DNA of 60,860 bases from an uncultured Erysipelotrichaceae bacterium (GTDB lineage: Bacteria > Bacillota_I > Bacilli_A > Erysipelotrichales > Erysipelotrichaceae): positions 1-60,860 of the forward strand of contig CALVFL010000024.1 in the NCBI GenBank assembly GCA_944326825.1, written 5' to 3'. The position numbers and the translations under genes were made by a program. The notes beneath the pieces were generated by a model. It was not told the DNA's origin. It was given only the letters and a program-made list of their open reading frames with translations, and made no database searches. This document shows, piece by piece, positions 37,123-45,741 of this stretch (its first letter is position 1; each line of letters opens with the position of its first letter).

Positions 37123-37443
37123 CTATTTTTTGATAAGCCAATCACAATCCTTGCGGCAATCGAGGATATATTCAACTAAAACTGTATCATCTTGTATTTG
37201 ATAAAGAACCAGATACCACTTTTCAATAAACATCTTATGATATCTGTTTGGTAAAATGTAAAACTCCTCAAAGAAAGGAAAACGTTGCGGCATCTGGCAT
37301 AAAGAACGCATAGCTGTCATAATCTCTTTTTTCTTTAACGCCGCTGCTTTCTTATTGACTTTTGCCATGAAGCGGATATGTTCCCCTAGCATCTTCTTTG
37401 CCTTATCGGAAACGATGACTTTGTACTTGCCGGATGATACCAT
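37123..37443 (-). CDS. RelE/ParE-family toxin
   Basis: A 106-residue basic protein with the RelE/ParE fold pattern: KYKVIVSDKAKKMLGEHI at the N-terminus, a helical hairpin rich in Lys (KKAAALKKKEI), then strands with YHKMFIEKWYLVLYQI and VEYILDCRKD. The C-terminal strand places an Arg near residue 97, as in the active or gyrase-binding end of these toxins. It follows its antitoxin by three bases. Whether it cuts mRNA on ribosomes or inhibits gyrase cannot be told. Confidence 0.85.
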   Translation of the reverse strand: MVSSGKYKVIVSDKAKKMLGEHIRFMAKVNKKAAALKKKEIMTAMRSLCQMPQRFPFFEEFYILPNRYHKMFIEKWYLVLYQIQDDTVLVEYILDCRKDCDWLIKK

Positions 37444-37446
37444 GTG

Positions 37447-37713
37447 TTATGCCTCTTTGATCACTTCATCAAGATAGGCATCAAGTTCATCAAGCGTACA
37501 GCCGTTTCTTCCGGCCATCCTATCCTCCTCTACAGCCAACAGTTCCTCACGGAGCTTGAGCATCTTCTCTCTGCGGTTAAAGGTTTCAATATCCATAACG
37601 ACTAAATCACCCTCACCGTTTTTAGTAAGAAAGATCGGTTCAGCAGTTTTTCTGCACATTTCAGCAATTTCATTATAATTCTGACGAATTGCAGCAGATG
37701 GTCGAATAATCAT
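37447..37713 (-). CDS. Phd/YefM-family antitoxin
   Basis: An 88-residue protein. The N-terminal DNA-binding part (IIRPSAAIRQNYNEIAEMC, then EPIFLTKNGEGDLVVMD) is typical of Phd/YefM, and the acidic C-terminal tail binds and neutralises the toxin. AGGAGG is eight bases before the ATG. It is the first gene of the operon, and it likely represses its own promoter, which contains repeated TATATAATA elements. Confidence 0.92.
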   Translation of the reverse strand: MIIRPSAAIRQNYNEIAEMCRKTAEPIFLTKNGEGDLVVMDIETFNRREKMLKLREELLAVEEDRMAGRNGCTLDELDAYLDEVIKEA

Positions 37714-37753
37714 GGTGATACCTCCTCGTATATAATAGTAATATTCTAACTAT

Positions 37754-37782
37754 ATTATACTTATATAATACTATCTATTCAA
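37754..37782 (-). promoter_or_regulatory. Promoter of the first toxin-antitoxin operon
   Basis: TTGAAT (37777-37782) and TATAAT (37754-37759) on the minus strand with a 17-base spacer. Copies of TATATAATA on either side of the -10 (near 37730 and 37763) are candidate antitoxin sites. Confidence 0.65.
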
Positions 37783-37909
37783 CATTCAATCATGACTATC
37801 GATCAGCAGGAAATCTTCGTAATTCTGTATTTTTAATTATAAGTGATAACGTCTAAAGATAACCAAAGGAATCATCTGTTATTTTTGGGATCGTTATTTG
37901 TTTTTCAAT

Positions 37910-38230
37910 TTACTCTAACGACCATAAATAATTCATTTTATTATGTATAACTCTGGCAACGGTAACTGTTTTATTCTTGTCATTCACCCAATAAAAAAGC
38001 AAATAATTGCCTGCGATCAACTTACGATATTCATATTTTAAATGTTTTATTGGAATATATACAGGTGAAGAATAAGGAAATAGGGGTAATTGTTTTTCTT
38101 TTTCAATTATTCTTTCTGTAAATTTTATTGCCGCTTCAGAATCAGCCAATTCATAACGGATATACTTAATGATGTCCAATATATCATTTAATGCAATCGA
38201 AAGATATTCGACTTTATACTGATCGATCAT
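37910..38230 (-). CDS. RelE/ParE-family toxin (second system)
   Basis: A 106-residue protein with the ParE-like pattern: YKVEYLSIALNDILDIIKYI, LADSEAAIKFTERIIE, KYEYRKLIAGNYLLFYWV and KTVTVARVIHNKM. It starts four bases inside the end of its antitoxin gene. It is distinct from the toxin at 37123-37443 in sequence, so the tandem is not a recent duplication. Confidence 0.88.
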   Translation of the reverse strand: MIDQYKVEYLSIALNDILDIIKYIRYELADSEAAIKFTERIIEKEKQLPLFPYSSPVYIPIKHLKYEYRKLIAGNYLLFYWVNDKNKTVTVARVIHNKMNYLWSLE

Positions 38231-38493
38231 TCTTCTAATGCCTTCTTGATCTCTTTAAGTACATCTTTAGAACTGAAACGTCGTTTAGTTCTGTCAGCCT
38301 CTTTTTCCGCTTCTTGAAGTTTATAGTAAACCTCACTTTCAAAATGCAGATTTTCATAAGCATCCATGCTTAAAACGACCATATCTCCATAACCATTTTT
38401 AGTAAGAAACACTGGCTGTCCTGTTTCGTGAACGGTCTTTGATATATCTGCAAAATGATTTCTAAGATCTGATACCGGCCTGATATTACTCAT
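38227..38493 (-). CDS. Phd/YefM-family antitoxin (second system)
   Basis: An 88-residue protein beginning SNIRPVSDLRNHFADISKTV and continuing GQPVFLTKNGYGDMVVLSMDAYE, the classic YefM/Phd DNA-binding module, with a charged C-terminal tail. GAGGA precedes the ATG. A palindromic CATAATTATG lies about 30 bases upstream and could be its operator. Confidence 0.93.
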   Translation of the reverse strand: MSNIRPVSDLRNHFADISKTVHETGQPVFLTKNGYGDMVVLSMDAYENLHFESEVYYKLQEAEKEADRTKRRFSSKDVLKEIKKALEE

Positions 38494-38572
38494 GAGTGAT
38501 CCTCTTTTTTCTTAAATCTCAGCATAATTATGATAATTATTCTATTAAACAAATATATGGGGTGATCATCAT

Positions 38573-38601
38573 AAAAAGCGATCCACAATAGACCGCTTAA
38601 T
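38573..38601 (-). terminator. Terminator of the ABC exporter operon
   Basis: On the minus strand AAGCGGTC and GATCGCTT pair around a short loop, followed by TTTTA. It is just after the stop of the 210-residue membrane protein. Confidence 0.75.
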
Positions 38602-38608
38602 CAGTTTA

Positions 38609-39241
38609 TTACATTATAATTATACCGCTTAATATAACCGCTATTCCAATTCCTATAAGCAAGCTTAACAGGGTTGTTCTAACATCGACATACAATACGA
38701 TGATCGTAACCATAAAGATGATCGTATCGATCATGCTTTTGAAGTCAAAATACCAGAATCCCATCGCAAAACAAAACTTAAACATTGCACCAAGTATTAT
38801 GGATGAAATCAAGAGTGATATTTTGTGTGATCCTTTGGCGTACCAGGAAATATATCCCAAAAACGGCGATATAAATGTTATAGTGTACCAGATCATCATA
38901 TAACTTAAAGGATTAAAACCGCTGAAATATATCGTGTAAAGATGATAACTTGCGGTCATCCCCACAAAAAATATCAATACCCTTAAACCTGCTGAAATAG
39001 GATCTTTAGAATATACAGAGATCATAAGAGCTATCAAAAGCCAGATTGGAAATTCTGAAAAGACATTACCCAGATCTAAAGTTTCAAGAAAGTTTTGCCA
39101 AAAGATCGTATTATCAATACTTAAATTATCCATCCATTTGGCAAATATCCCTAATGCAACACCAAGACCAAACATCAATGCCGCATTTATGATCTTGGAT
39201 CTCTTATTTGTAAAAACAGGTTTTCTTACATTTTCAAACAT
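38609..39241 (-). CDS. Hypothetical multi-pass membrane protein of the ABC operon
   Basis: A 210-residue protein from the ATG at 39241, which has GAGGG nine bases upstream (inside the ABC gene end); a longer frame starting at 39280 would overlap the transporter gene. It has about six hydrophobic segments and a short Lys/Arg-rich start (FENVRKPVFTNKRSK). It follows the ABC pair by four bases, so it is probably co-expressed. Some such proteins belong to ECF-type or MptD-like accessory families, but no motif confirms this. Confidence 0.7.
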   Translation of the reverse strand: MFENVRKPVFTNKRSKIINAALMFGLGVALGIFAKWMDNLSIDNTIFWQNFLETLDLGNVFSEFPIWLLIALMISVYSKDPISAGLRVLIFFVGMTASYHLYTIYFSGFNPLSYMMIWYTITFISPFLGYISWYAKGSHKISLLISSIILGAMFKFCFAMGFWYFDFKSMIDTIIFMVTIIVLYVDVRTTLLSLLIGIGIAVILSGIIIM

Positions 39242-39245
39242 GCCG

Positions 39246-41057
39246 TCAACCCTCAAACTGTGAATTGTATAGACGGGCATAGAAACCGTTTTTAGCTAAC
39301 AGTTCCTGATGATTGCCGACTTCAACGATGTCGCCCTTATCCAAAACGATGATCAGATCGGAATTTTTGATCGTGCTTAAACGATGGGCGATCACAAAGG
39401 AAGTACGGCCTTTCATAAGCTCTTCCATACCGCTTTGAATAAGCTGCTCAGTACGGGTATCAACGCTTGATGTCGCTTCATCAAGGATCAGGATCTTTGG
39501 ATTTTTAAGGAAAGCACGAGCGATCGTCAACAGCTGTTTTTGGCCGGAAGAAATGCCGGATGTTTCTTCATCGACCAGAGTATCATAACCGTTTTCAAGT
39601 GTTTTGACAAAATGATCGACATGGGCTAATTTAGCTGCTTCATACACTTCTTCATCGCTGGCATCCCTTTTGCCATAGCGGATATTATCTTTGATCGATC
39701 CTGAATATAACCAGGTATCCTGCAAGACCATGCCGAACAACGACCTTAGATCACTGCGGCGCATATCTTTGATGTCATGACCGTCAATATAGATCGCTCC
39801 GCCATTAAGCTCATAAAAGCGCATCAGAAGTTTGACCAGCGTTGTCTTGCCAGCCCCCGTCGGACCAACGATCGCTACCTGCTTGCCAGGAGCCACATAC
39901 ATTGAAAAGCTCTTGATGATGATATCATCCGGGTCATAACCAAAACGTACATTTTCAAAAGTCACATTTCCTTCGATCAAGCACTTACCCTCATCATCAT
40001 ATACCTTGACAGGATCTTTAGCTTCTGCTTCGATCTCTTCTTCATCCAGGATCTCAAAGACTCTTTCAGCGGCAGCTGCCATTGATTGAATGATATTCAT
40101 GATCTGAGCCACTTGGGTGATCGGCTGATTCAACTGTCGGACATATTGAATGAAAGCCTGAATATTACCGATCGTGATATTGCCGGCAATGACCTCAAAA
40201 CCGCCCAGCAGACATACGCCTACATAACCGATATTGCCAATAAAACCGACGATCGGCTGCATGACCATTGATAAGAACTGCGATTTATGAGCACTTTCGT
40301 ATAATTCATTATTCAGCTTGTCAAAATCAGCGATCGCTTTATCTTCATAATTGAAAGTCTTGACGATCAGATGACCGGCATACATCTCTTCAATATGACC
40401 GTTCACATGACCTAGATAAGCCTGCTGACGATGGAAGTATTTTTGAGAATGTTTGACGATGAAAGCAGCCGCTACACCTGATAAAGGTACAACGATCAAA
40501 GCCATCAGCGTCAGTTTTAAAGAGATCGAGATCATCATCCAAAGAACGCCCACGACCGTAACGATCGAGGTCAATATCTGCTGGATCGATGAATTTAAGT
40601 TTTGCGATATATTATCGACATCATTGGTAACTCTTGACAAGATCTCACCATGCGTCTGTTTATCAAAGAACTTGAGAGGCAAACGGTCGATCTTTTGACT
40701 GATGTCCCTTCTTAAACTGTAAGAGATACGGTTTGATACGCCAGCCACTACCCAGTTGGCAACATATCCCAGCAAAAGCGATGTGACATATAGACATAAC
40801 ATCGTCAAAAGGATGTTCAGGATAGCATTAAAGTCAATGCCGCTTCCGCCCTGATATTTTGAAACGATGCCTTCAAACAGTAAAGTCGTAGCCTGACCAA
40901 GGATCTTTGGTCCGATGATAGCGATGATCGTTGAACCGATGACCAGAACTAAAGCCAGGATTATCCTGAAGTAATAAGGTCTTAAATATTTAATAAGATC
41001 GATCATCGTCTTTTTAAAGTTTTTAGGTTTGCTTGCTAGTTTAGTATTTCTAGGCAT
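39246..41057 (-). CDS. Heterodimeric ABC exporter, subunit with canonical ATPase site residues
   Basis: A 603-residue half-transporter: six membrane helices over residues 20-320 and a nucleotide-binding domain with Walker A GPTGAGKT near residue 393, signature ISSGQKQLL, Walker B ILILDEATSSVD with the catalytic Glu, and the H-loop AHRLSTI. It resembles the LmrD/BmrD side of multidrug exporters. Its start overlaps the partner gene by eight bases. The signature ISSGQ departs from LSGGQ, as seen in this subfamily. Confidence 0.9.
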   Translation of the reverse strand: MPRNTKLASKPKNFKKTMIDLIKYLRPYYFRIILALVLVIGSTIIAIIGPKILGQATTLLFEGIVSKYQGGSGIDFNAILNILLTMLCLYVTSLLLGYVANWVVAGVSNRISYSLRRDISQKIDRLPLKFFDKQTHGEILSRVTNDVDNISQNLNSSIQQILTSIVTVVGVLWMMISISLKLTLMALIVVPLSGVAAAFIVKHSQKYFHRQQAYLGHVNGHIEEMYAGHLIVKTFNYEDKAIADFDKLNNELYESAHKSQFLSMVMQPIVGFIGNIGYVGVCLLGGFEVIAGNITIGNIQAFIQYVRQLNQPITQVAQIMNIIQSMAAAAERVFEILDEEEIEAEAKDPVKVYDDEGKCLIEGNVTFENVRFGYDPDDIIIKSFSMYVAPGKQVAIVGPTGAGKTTLVKLLMRFYELNGGAIYIDGHDIKDMRRSDLRSLFGMVLQDTWLYSGSIKDNIRYGKRDASDEEVYEAAKLAHVDHFVKTLENGYDTLVDEETSGISSGQKQLLTIARAFLKNPKILILDEATSSVDTRTEQLIQSGMEELMKGRTSFVIAHRLSTIKNSDLIIVLDKGDIVEVGNHQELLAKNGFYARLYNSQFEG

Positions 41058-43209
41058 TGGCTAATTCCTCCTCACTTAATTGCGAGCGGGCTATCTCTTG
41101 ATATACTTCGCAAGTCTTTAAAAGTTCTTCATGCCGGCCAATGCCAGCCATCTTTCCAGAATCAAGCACAATGATCTTATCGGCATTTTTGATCGTCGAG
41201 ATACGCTGGGCAACGATGAACACAGTCGCATTTTTCTTTTTGATCATCTCGCTTAGTTCAGCTCTGAGCTTTTTATCAGTCGCATAGTCCAAAGCACTGA
41301 AAGAATCATCAAAGATATAGATATTGGCATCTTTAGCCAAGGCTCTGGCGATCGAGAGTCTTTGTTTCTGGCCGCCGGAAACATTTGAACCGCCCTGGGT
41401 TATCTTCGAAGATAGACCTTCATCTTTTTCATTTATGATATTGCGGGATTGCGAGATGTCGATCGCTTCATTTAAAGTCTTATTATCGACTTCTCTTCCA
41501 AACTTGATGTTGGATTCAATATCCCCGCTGAATAAGACGGCTTTTTGAGGAACATAGCCGATATGTTCCCTTAGATCTTTTTGGGCAACATCCCGAATAT
41601 CAATGCCCGAGTAAGTGATCGCTCCTTCACTGACATCATAAAGACGGGGAATGAGTTTAATTAGTGTCGATTTTCCTGAGCCAGTCGAGCCGATAAAAGC
41701 CACTACTTCTTTAGGACTGGCTTTAAAGGAGATATGTTCTAAGACGGCGTCTTCGGCTCCCGGATAGCGGAAACTGACATCATCAAAGACCAGATCGCCG
41801 TTTTCTAAAGGCAGCATCTTTACTTCATCTTTATCAGTAATGATGTCTTTGGTATCGATGACTTCAAAAACACGTTTGGCACTTACTAAAGTTCTCGGAA
41901 TCATCACCCAGATCATTGCCACGATCATAAAACTCATCATGACATGCATCGTATATTGAATGAAGGCCATCAGATCACCGACCTGCATAGCGTTGATATC
42001 GATCTCATGGGCCGCAAACCAGATGATAGCGATCGTTAAGACATTCATCAAAAAAGTCATAAACGGCATCATGATACCCATTGAACGATCGACAAAGAGT
42101 AAAGTCTTGGATAAGGTCTTATTGGAATCATCAAAACGTTTCTCTTCGGCTTTTTCCGAATTAAAAGCCCTGATGACAAGCATACCATCCAAAAGCTCAC
42201 GCATGACATTGTTCAGCTTATCGATCAGACTCTGGATGATCTTAAAGCGAGGCATCGCCACCACTAACATGAGTATCATAACTAAAGCGATCAAAGCCAT
42301 CGCTGTGAGTAAAAGCCAGATCAGATTAGGATAACGCATTACTTTAAAGATGGAAGTGATCCCCATCATCGGCGCCATCAAAACGATCCTAAGACACATC
42401 TGGGTCAGCATCTGGATCTGGGTAATATCATTGGTCGTCCTGGTGATAAGCGAAGAAGTAGAGAAATGCGACATTTCGGCACTCGAAAACGTTTCTACTC
42501 TTCTAAAGACATCGCCACGGATCTTGGCTGCTACTTTGGCAGCGATCTTGGTTGAAAGATAGGTCGAAGAGATCTGACATAGAACACTTAAAAGCGACAC
42601 CCCTAACATCACAAGCCCCACATGCAGGATATAGTTGGTCTGAATGGTAGTCGTATTCATGCCGATCGCTTTATACTCGTTTTGTACAAACAAGATCGCC
42701 GTACCTTCCAAGTTATCTTCATAACCTTTGATCATCTCATCGATCTCGGTTTTAACTTCCTTCAACAAAGAATCATTCATCTCTAATAGATCATAAAGCT
42801 GATCCTTGTCGATATCAGGGATCATGCCGCTATCAATGAGCGACACATAGACGATCGGTCTTAACAAGATCTCATTCAGATCATCATGTTCACTGTTTAA
42901 AACATAGATATCTTCATCAAATCTGACCAGCTGATTAGATACATAGACCTCTTTGTCAGCCTTTATCAATGTATAGTTATTCAAGATCTTTTCATCTTCT
43001 TCACTGAAGATCAAAAGATGCTCCATCTCTTTAGCCCGCAAAGCTAAAGGGGTATTATCTTTCACACCTCCGTATTGAATACCGTTAGTTACGATATCTG
43101 ACATATAATCCGGCAAAGCCAGTTCAAACTGAACTTGTGCAAATGTCAAGCCGATAACGATAATGACCCAAAACCAATAAGGTTTAATATAATGCAATAA
43201 CTTCTTCAT
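41050..43209 (-). CDS. Heterodimeric ABC exporter, subunit with degenerate Walker B
   Basis: A 719-residue half-transporter. An outer insertion of about 140 residues (45-190) separates helix 1 from helix 2, which explains the extra length. The ATPase domain has Walker A GSTGSGKS, signature VSGGQKQRL and Walker B IYIFDDSFSALD, where the catalytic Glu is Asp. This pairs with the other subunit to give one working and one degenerate site, as in LmrCD and BmrCD. ATG 43209 has AGGAG ten bases upstream; an earlier TTG is less likely. Substrate unknown. Confidence 0.9.
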   Translation of the reverse strand: MKKLLHYIKPYWFWVIIVIGLTFAQVQFELALPDYMSDIVTNGIQYGGVKDNTPLALRAKEMEHLLIFSEEDEKILNNYTLIKADKEVYVSNQLVRFDEDIYVLNSEHDDLNEILLRPIVYVSLIDSGMIPDIDKDQLYDLLEMNDSLLKEVKTEIDEMIKGYEDNLEGTAILFVQNEYKAIGMNTTTIQTNYILHVGLVMLGVSLLSVLCQISSTYLSTKIAAKVAAKIRGDVFRRVETFSSAEMSHFSTSSLITRTTNDITQIQMLTQMCLRIVLMAPMMGITSIFKVMRYPNLIWLLLTAMALIALVMILMLVVAMPRFKIIQSLIDKLNNVMRELLDGMLVIRAFNSEKAEEKRFDDSNKTLSKTLLFVDRSMGIMMPFMTFLMNVLTIAIIWFAAHEIDINAMQVGDLMAFIQYTMHVMMSFMIVAMIWVMIPRTLVSAKRVFEVIDTKDIITDKDEVKMLPLENGDLVFDDVSFRYPGAEDAVLEHISFKASPKEVVAFIGSTGSGKSTLIKLIPRLYDVSEGAITYSGIDIRDVAQKDLREHIGYVPQKAVLFSGDIESNIKFGREVDNKTLNEAIDISQSRNIINEKDEGLSSKITQGGSNVSGGQKQRLSIARALAKDANIYIFDDSFSALDYATDKKLRAELSEMIKKKNATVFIVAQRISTIKNADKIIVLDSGKMAGIGRHEELLKTCEVYQEIARSQLSEEELANA

Positions 43210-43232
43210 TCTTATCAAACTCCTATTTCAAG

Positions 43233-43260
43233 ATTCTATCACTGATTAGCTCAAAAATAA
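43233..43260 (-). promoter_or_regulatory. Promoter of the ABC exporter operon
   Basis: TTATTT (43255-43260) and TAGAAT (43233-43238) on the minus strand, 16 bases apart, ahead of the AGGAG of the 719-residue subunit. Confidence 0.45.
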
Positions 43261-43261
43261 A

Positions 43262-43287
43262 AAATGTGTGATAAATCACACACATTT
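43262..43287 (-). terminator. Terminator of the tsaC-DUF1146 operon
   Basis: AAATGTGTG and CACACATTT form a nine-base stem; on the minus strand a T-rich run follows. It is 17 bases after the DUF1146 stop. Confidence 0.8.
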
Positions 43288-43303
43288 GGCAGCTTCTTAG
43301 CAA

Positions 43304-43507
43304 TCAAACAATAAAACTTCGATACATGATGGCCATGATAAACTTGCCCAAAAGATAAGCCAGACTCATGCCCAAGACTAAGTATAAGACCTGGATCTGA
43401 AAGCTTCGTCCTTTCTTCATGATCCTTGCAAAGTCTATCCCGCTTAAAGCGTATAAGCAGACGGCGAAACTGAAAAAATAAATGATCAAAGATTCAATAA
43501 AAGACAT
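43304..43507 (-). CDS. DUF1146 (YwzB-like) small membrane protein
   Basis: A 67-residue protein with two membrane helices (residues 5-24 and 40-62) joined by the conserved charged stretch DFARIMKKGRSFQIQVLY. The family is conserved in Bacillota, often near cell-envelope or ATP synthase genes, and has no known function. It overlaps the end of the NagA-like gene by 14 bases and closes the operon. Confidence 0.85.
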   Translation of the reverse strand: MSFIESLIIYFFSFAVCLYALSGIDFARIMKKGRSFQIQVLYLVLGMSLAYLLGKFIMAIMYRSFIV

Positions 43508-44108
43508 CTATACCCTCCTCATATAATAGACTCAGATCATCTTTTAAGATCATAAATTCCGGATATTTGCCCTTGATGAGAGCGCCTCTTTTTTGAGTGT
43601 TGCTTGTAAATCTTAAAAGATTCAAACTGAAATAAGCTGCAATATCTCTTAAAGTAAAGCCCAGATCATAGATCCTTTTGGCCTCTTTTAAGGCTGTGGC
43701 CTTATCTTTACATGCCATGATGACTCTATATTTAGCGATCATCTTTAAGATAAAACACAAAGTCTGATCATCGCATTTCAAAGGATCGACCAAAACATAT
43801 CTCTCGCCTTTAAACAATTCAAACAGATAATCGTTATCTTTAAGCTTAAAAGTAAATTCTCTTAAGTTTAGATAATCAAGATCACCGATGTATAAATGAT
43901 CATCCAGGGTATCATGAACACTTGGCAAGTGAAAAGCCGGCATAACGACAAGACCTTTAAGATCATATCCCTTTTTTAAGCTCAAACGTTTATCAGAGTC
44001 AAAATAGACCCTTTCGATCTTATTTTTGTCATATTCCAAAGCCCCTTTCAGGATCTCTTTTTGATCATCGATCACTAAGTGAGCGTTAGTTAAAAGAATG
44101 CTCATCAT
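43494..44108 (-). CDS. Shrunken NagA-like amidohydrolase fold protein, probably inactive
   Basis: A 204-residue protein. Its start (LLTNAHLVIDDQKEILKGAL) and end (EFMILKDDLSLLYEEGIDVFY) look like the small beta-sandwich halves of N-acetylglucosamine-6-phosphate deacetylase, and VVMPAFHLPSVHD falls where the enzyme has a VMPGFIDxHxHG metal motif, but the HxH pair and the other metal ligands are not present. About half of the usual 380 residues, most of the barrel, is missing. The reading frame is open, with tight overlaps to ppaC (four bases) and the DUF1146 gene, so it appears maintained. NagA kinship is inference from terminal similarity. Confidence 0.65.
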   Translation of the reverse strand: MMSILLTNAHLVIDDQKEILKGALEYDKNKIERVYFDSDKRLSLKKGYDLKGLVVMPAFHLPSVHDTLDDHLYIGDLDYLNLREFTFKLKDNDYLFELFKGERYVLVDPLKCDDQTLCFILKMIAKYRVIMACKDKATALKEAKRIYDLGFTLRDIAAYFSLNLLRFTSNTQKRGALIKGKYPEFMILKDDLSLLYEEGIDVFY

Positions 44109-45730
44109 TGACCTTCCAGATATTTAATGATCCGTGGCAGGACCTGCTTTTTGCGGGATACCACTTCTGGGGCATAGTTATCATCGTCCATGATATCGAC
44201 AAAGGCTTCATTCATGATATTTTGATGAGAACCGCTTGACAAGAAATAAGAACCGCTACCATTAGAGAAAGTAAACATGACTACTAAAAGATCATATTTA
44301 TTCATCGTACAGATTTCCTCTAAATATTTAGCGATCTTATCTTTGATCTGGGAGAATTCTTCTTTACTCTTGATCTGAGTCTGTGAAAGACCGACTTTAA
44401 GATTATGGATCTCAAACTCTTTAAAGTCATTGTAAACGATCTCGATATTGCGTTTATTAAGGATCGATTCACTGGCATTGACAAGACCTTCCGAGATCTC
44501 TTCCATACTTACACCAGCGATCTTTTCAAGTCTTTGAGCCACTTCTTTATCAAGCGAAGTAGTAGTCGGTGACTTGAAGTTCATCGTATCGGCAATGATG
44601 CCGCCTAGTAATAAACCAGCCATATTGGCATCTAAAGGAATATTGTTTTCTTCATACTTCAAGGCAATGATCGTGCAGGTAGCGCCGACGACCATTGTAG
44701 TGATCGTTACCGGATTGTTGGTTTCAAGACCGCCGAAACGGTGGTGATCCACGATCTCGATAATCTCGGCATCATCAATATCATTGATGCTTTGGGAAAC
44801 TTCGTTATGATCGACTAAGATAAAACGTTTTTTCTTGGAATTGAGCAAGTGGTAACGTCCGATCGAACCGACGATCTGACCTTTGTGATTGAGTACCGGA
44901 TAAGCGTGGTATCTTGATTTAGACATCTTAAAACTTGCTTCATCGACCGTATCACGTGTTGAAAAAGAGATCACTTTATCTTTAGGCGTCATGATATTTT
45001 CGATACTGGCGACCTGGAAGATGAGCTGTGATACAGCTAAAGGCGAAAGCGGCGTAACGATGACTGAAACATGGTTGTCTTTCGCTTTCTTCAAAGTTAC
45101 ATCATCGACCCAATTCTCACCCACAATCACAAGCAGTGCGATCTTCTCGTTTAAACAATGCCGCTGGATCTCTGGCGAGTTATTGGTAACGACGATCGCT
45201 TTTTTATGGATCTTGGTTTCAAAAGCCGGAAAGAAATCAACGGTGCCATCACATAAGAAATGGGCATCTTCATAAATAACTTCAGCATTTAAAGTCTTGA
45301 CGATATCTTTAAAGGTGGCTTTAGTCAAAAGATCTTTCATCTTGGCATCATTTGAGGTCCAGATCGCTGTAAAATCATCAGTAGCCAATACACCTTCCAG
45401 CTCTTTATTCTTGCCGGCCACAAAGATACTGCGGTTTTTGCCCTCGACTAAAAGATCAAGAGCTTCTTTGATCGTAATATCTTTATCGACAAGATAAGCA
45501 TCATCGATCTCGATCTCTTTGATGATACTTTTGGCACTGAAAATATTGATCGGTTCTTCAAAACCGAAACGTTTTAATAAATATTCCGTTTCTGAATTGA
45601 CGCCTCCCAGACGTCCGGCAATACAGTTGCCGTTTAAGGAGCTCTTTAAATGGGCATAGGCGATCGCTGAAACGATAGAATCGGTATCGGGGTTCTTATG
45701 CCCGATCACATAAACTGGTGCTTCTTTCAT
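44105..45730 (-). CDS. ppaC: Manganese-dependent inorganic pyrophosphatase with CBS and DRTGG domains
   Basis: A family II pyrophosphatase that hydrolyses PPi. The 541-residue protein has the DHH core: GHKNPDTDS near residue 9, DHNEVSQS near residue 304, and DHHRFGG near residue 330, followed by the DHHA2 domain. Two CBS halves (around residues 65-120 and 245-300) flank a DRTGG-type domain, the adenine-nucleotide-regulated version, so AMP/ADP inhibition and ATP activation are expected by family. AAAGG precedes the ATG. It follows glyA and overlaps the NagA-like gene. Confidence 0.94.
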   Translation of the reverse strand: MKEAPVYVIGHKNPDTDSIVSAIAYAHLKSSLNGNCIAGRLGGVNSETEYLLKRFGFEEPINIFSAKSIIKEIEIDDAYLVDKDITIKEALDLLVEGKNRSIFVAGKNKELEGVLATDDFTAIWTSNDAKMKDLLTKATFKDIVKTLNAEVIYEDAHFLCDGTVDFFPAFETKIHKKAIVVTNNSPEIQRHCLNEKIALLVIVGENWVDDVTLKKAKDNHVSVIVTPLSPLAVSQLIFQVASIENIMTPKDKVISFSTRDTVDEASFKMSKSRYHAYPVLNHKGQIVGSIGRYHLLNSKKKRFILVDHNEVSQSINDIDDAEIIEIVDHHRFGGLETNNPVTITTMVVGATCTIIALKYEENNIPLDANMAGLLLGGIIADTMNFKSPTTTSLDKEVAQRLEKIAGVSMEEISEGLVNASESILNKRNIEIVYNDFKEFEIHNLKVGLSQTQIKSKEEFSQIKDKIAKYLEEICTMNKYDLLVVMFTFSNGSGSYFLSSGSHQNIMNEAFVDIMDDDNYAPEVVSRKKQVLPRIIKYLEGQ

Positions 45731-45741
45731 ATCTTACCTTT

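Noticed and set aside
43265..43282. TGTGTGAT-AA-ATCACACA as a CRP/FNR-like site
   Set aside because: The TGTGA half-sites are separated by four bases, not six, and a stem with T run right after the DUF1146 stop fits a terminator better.
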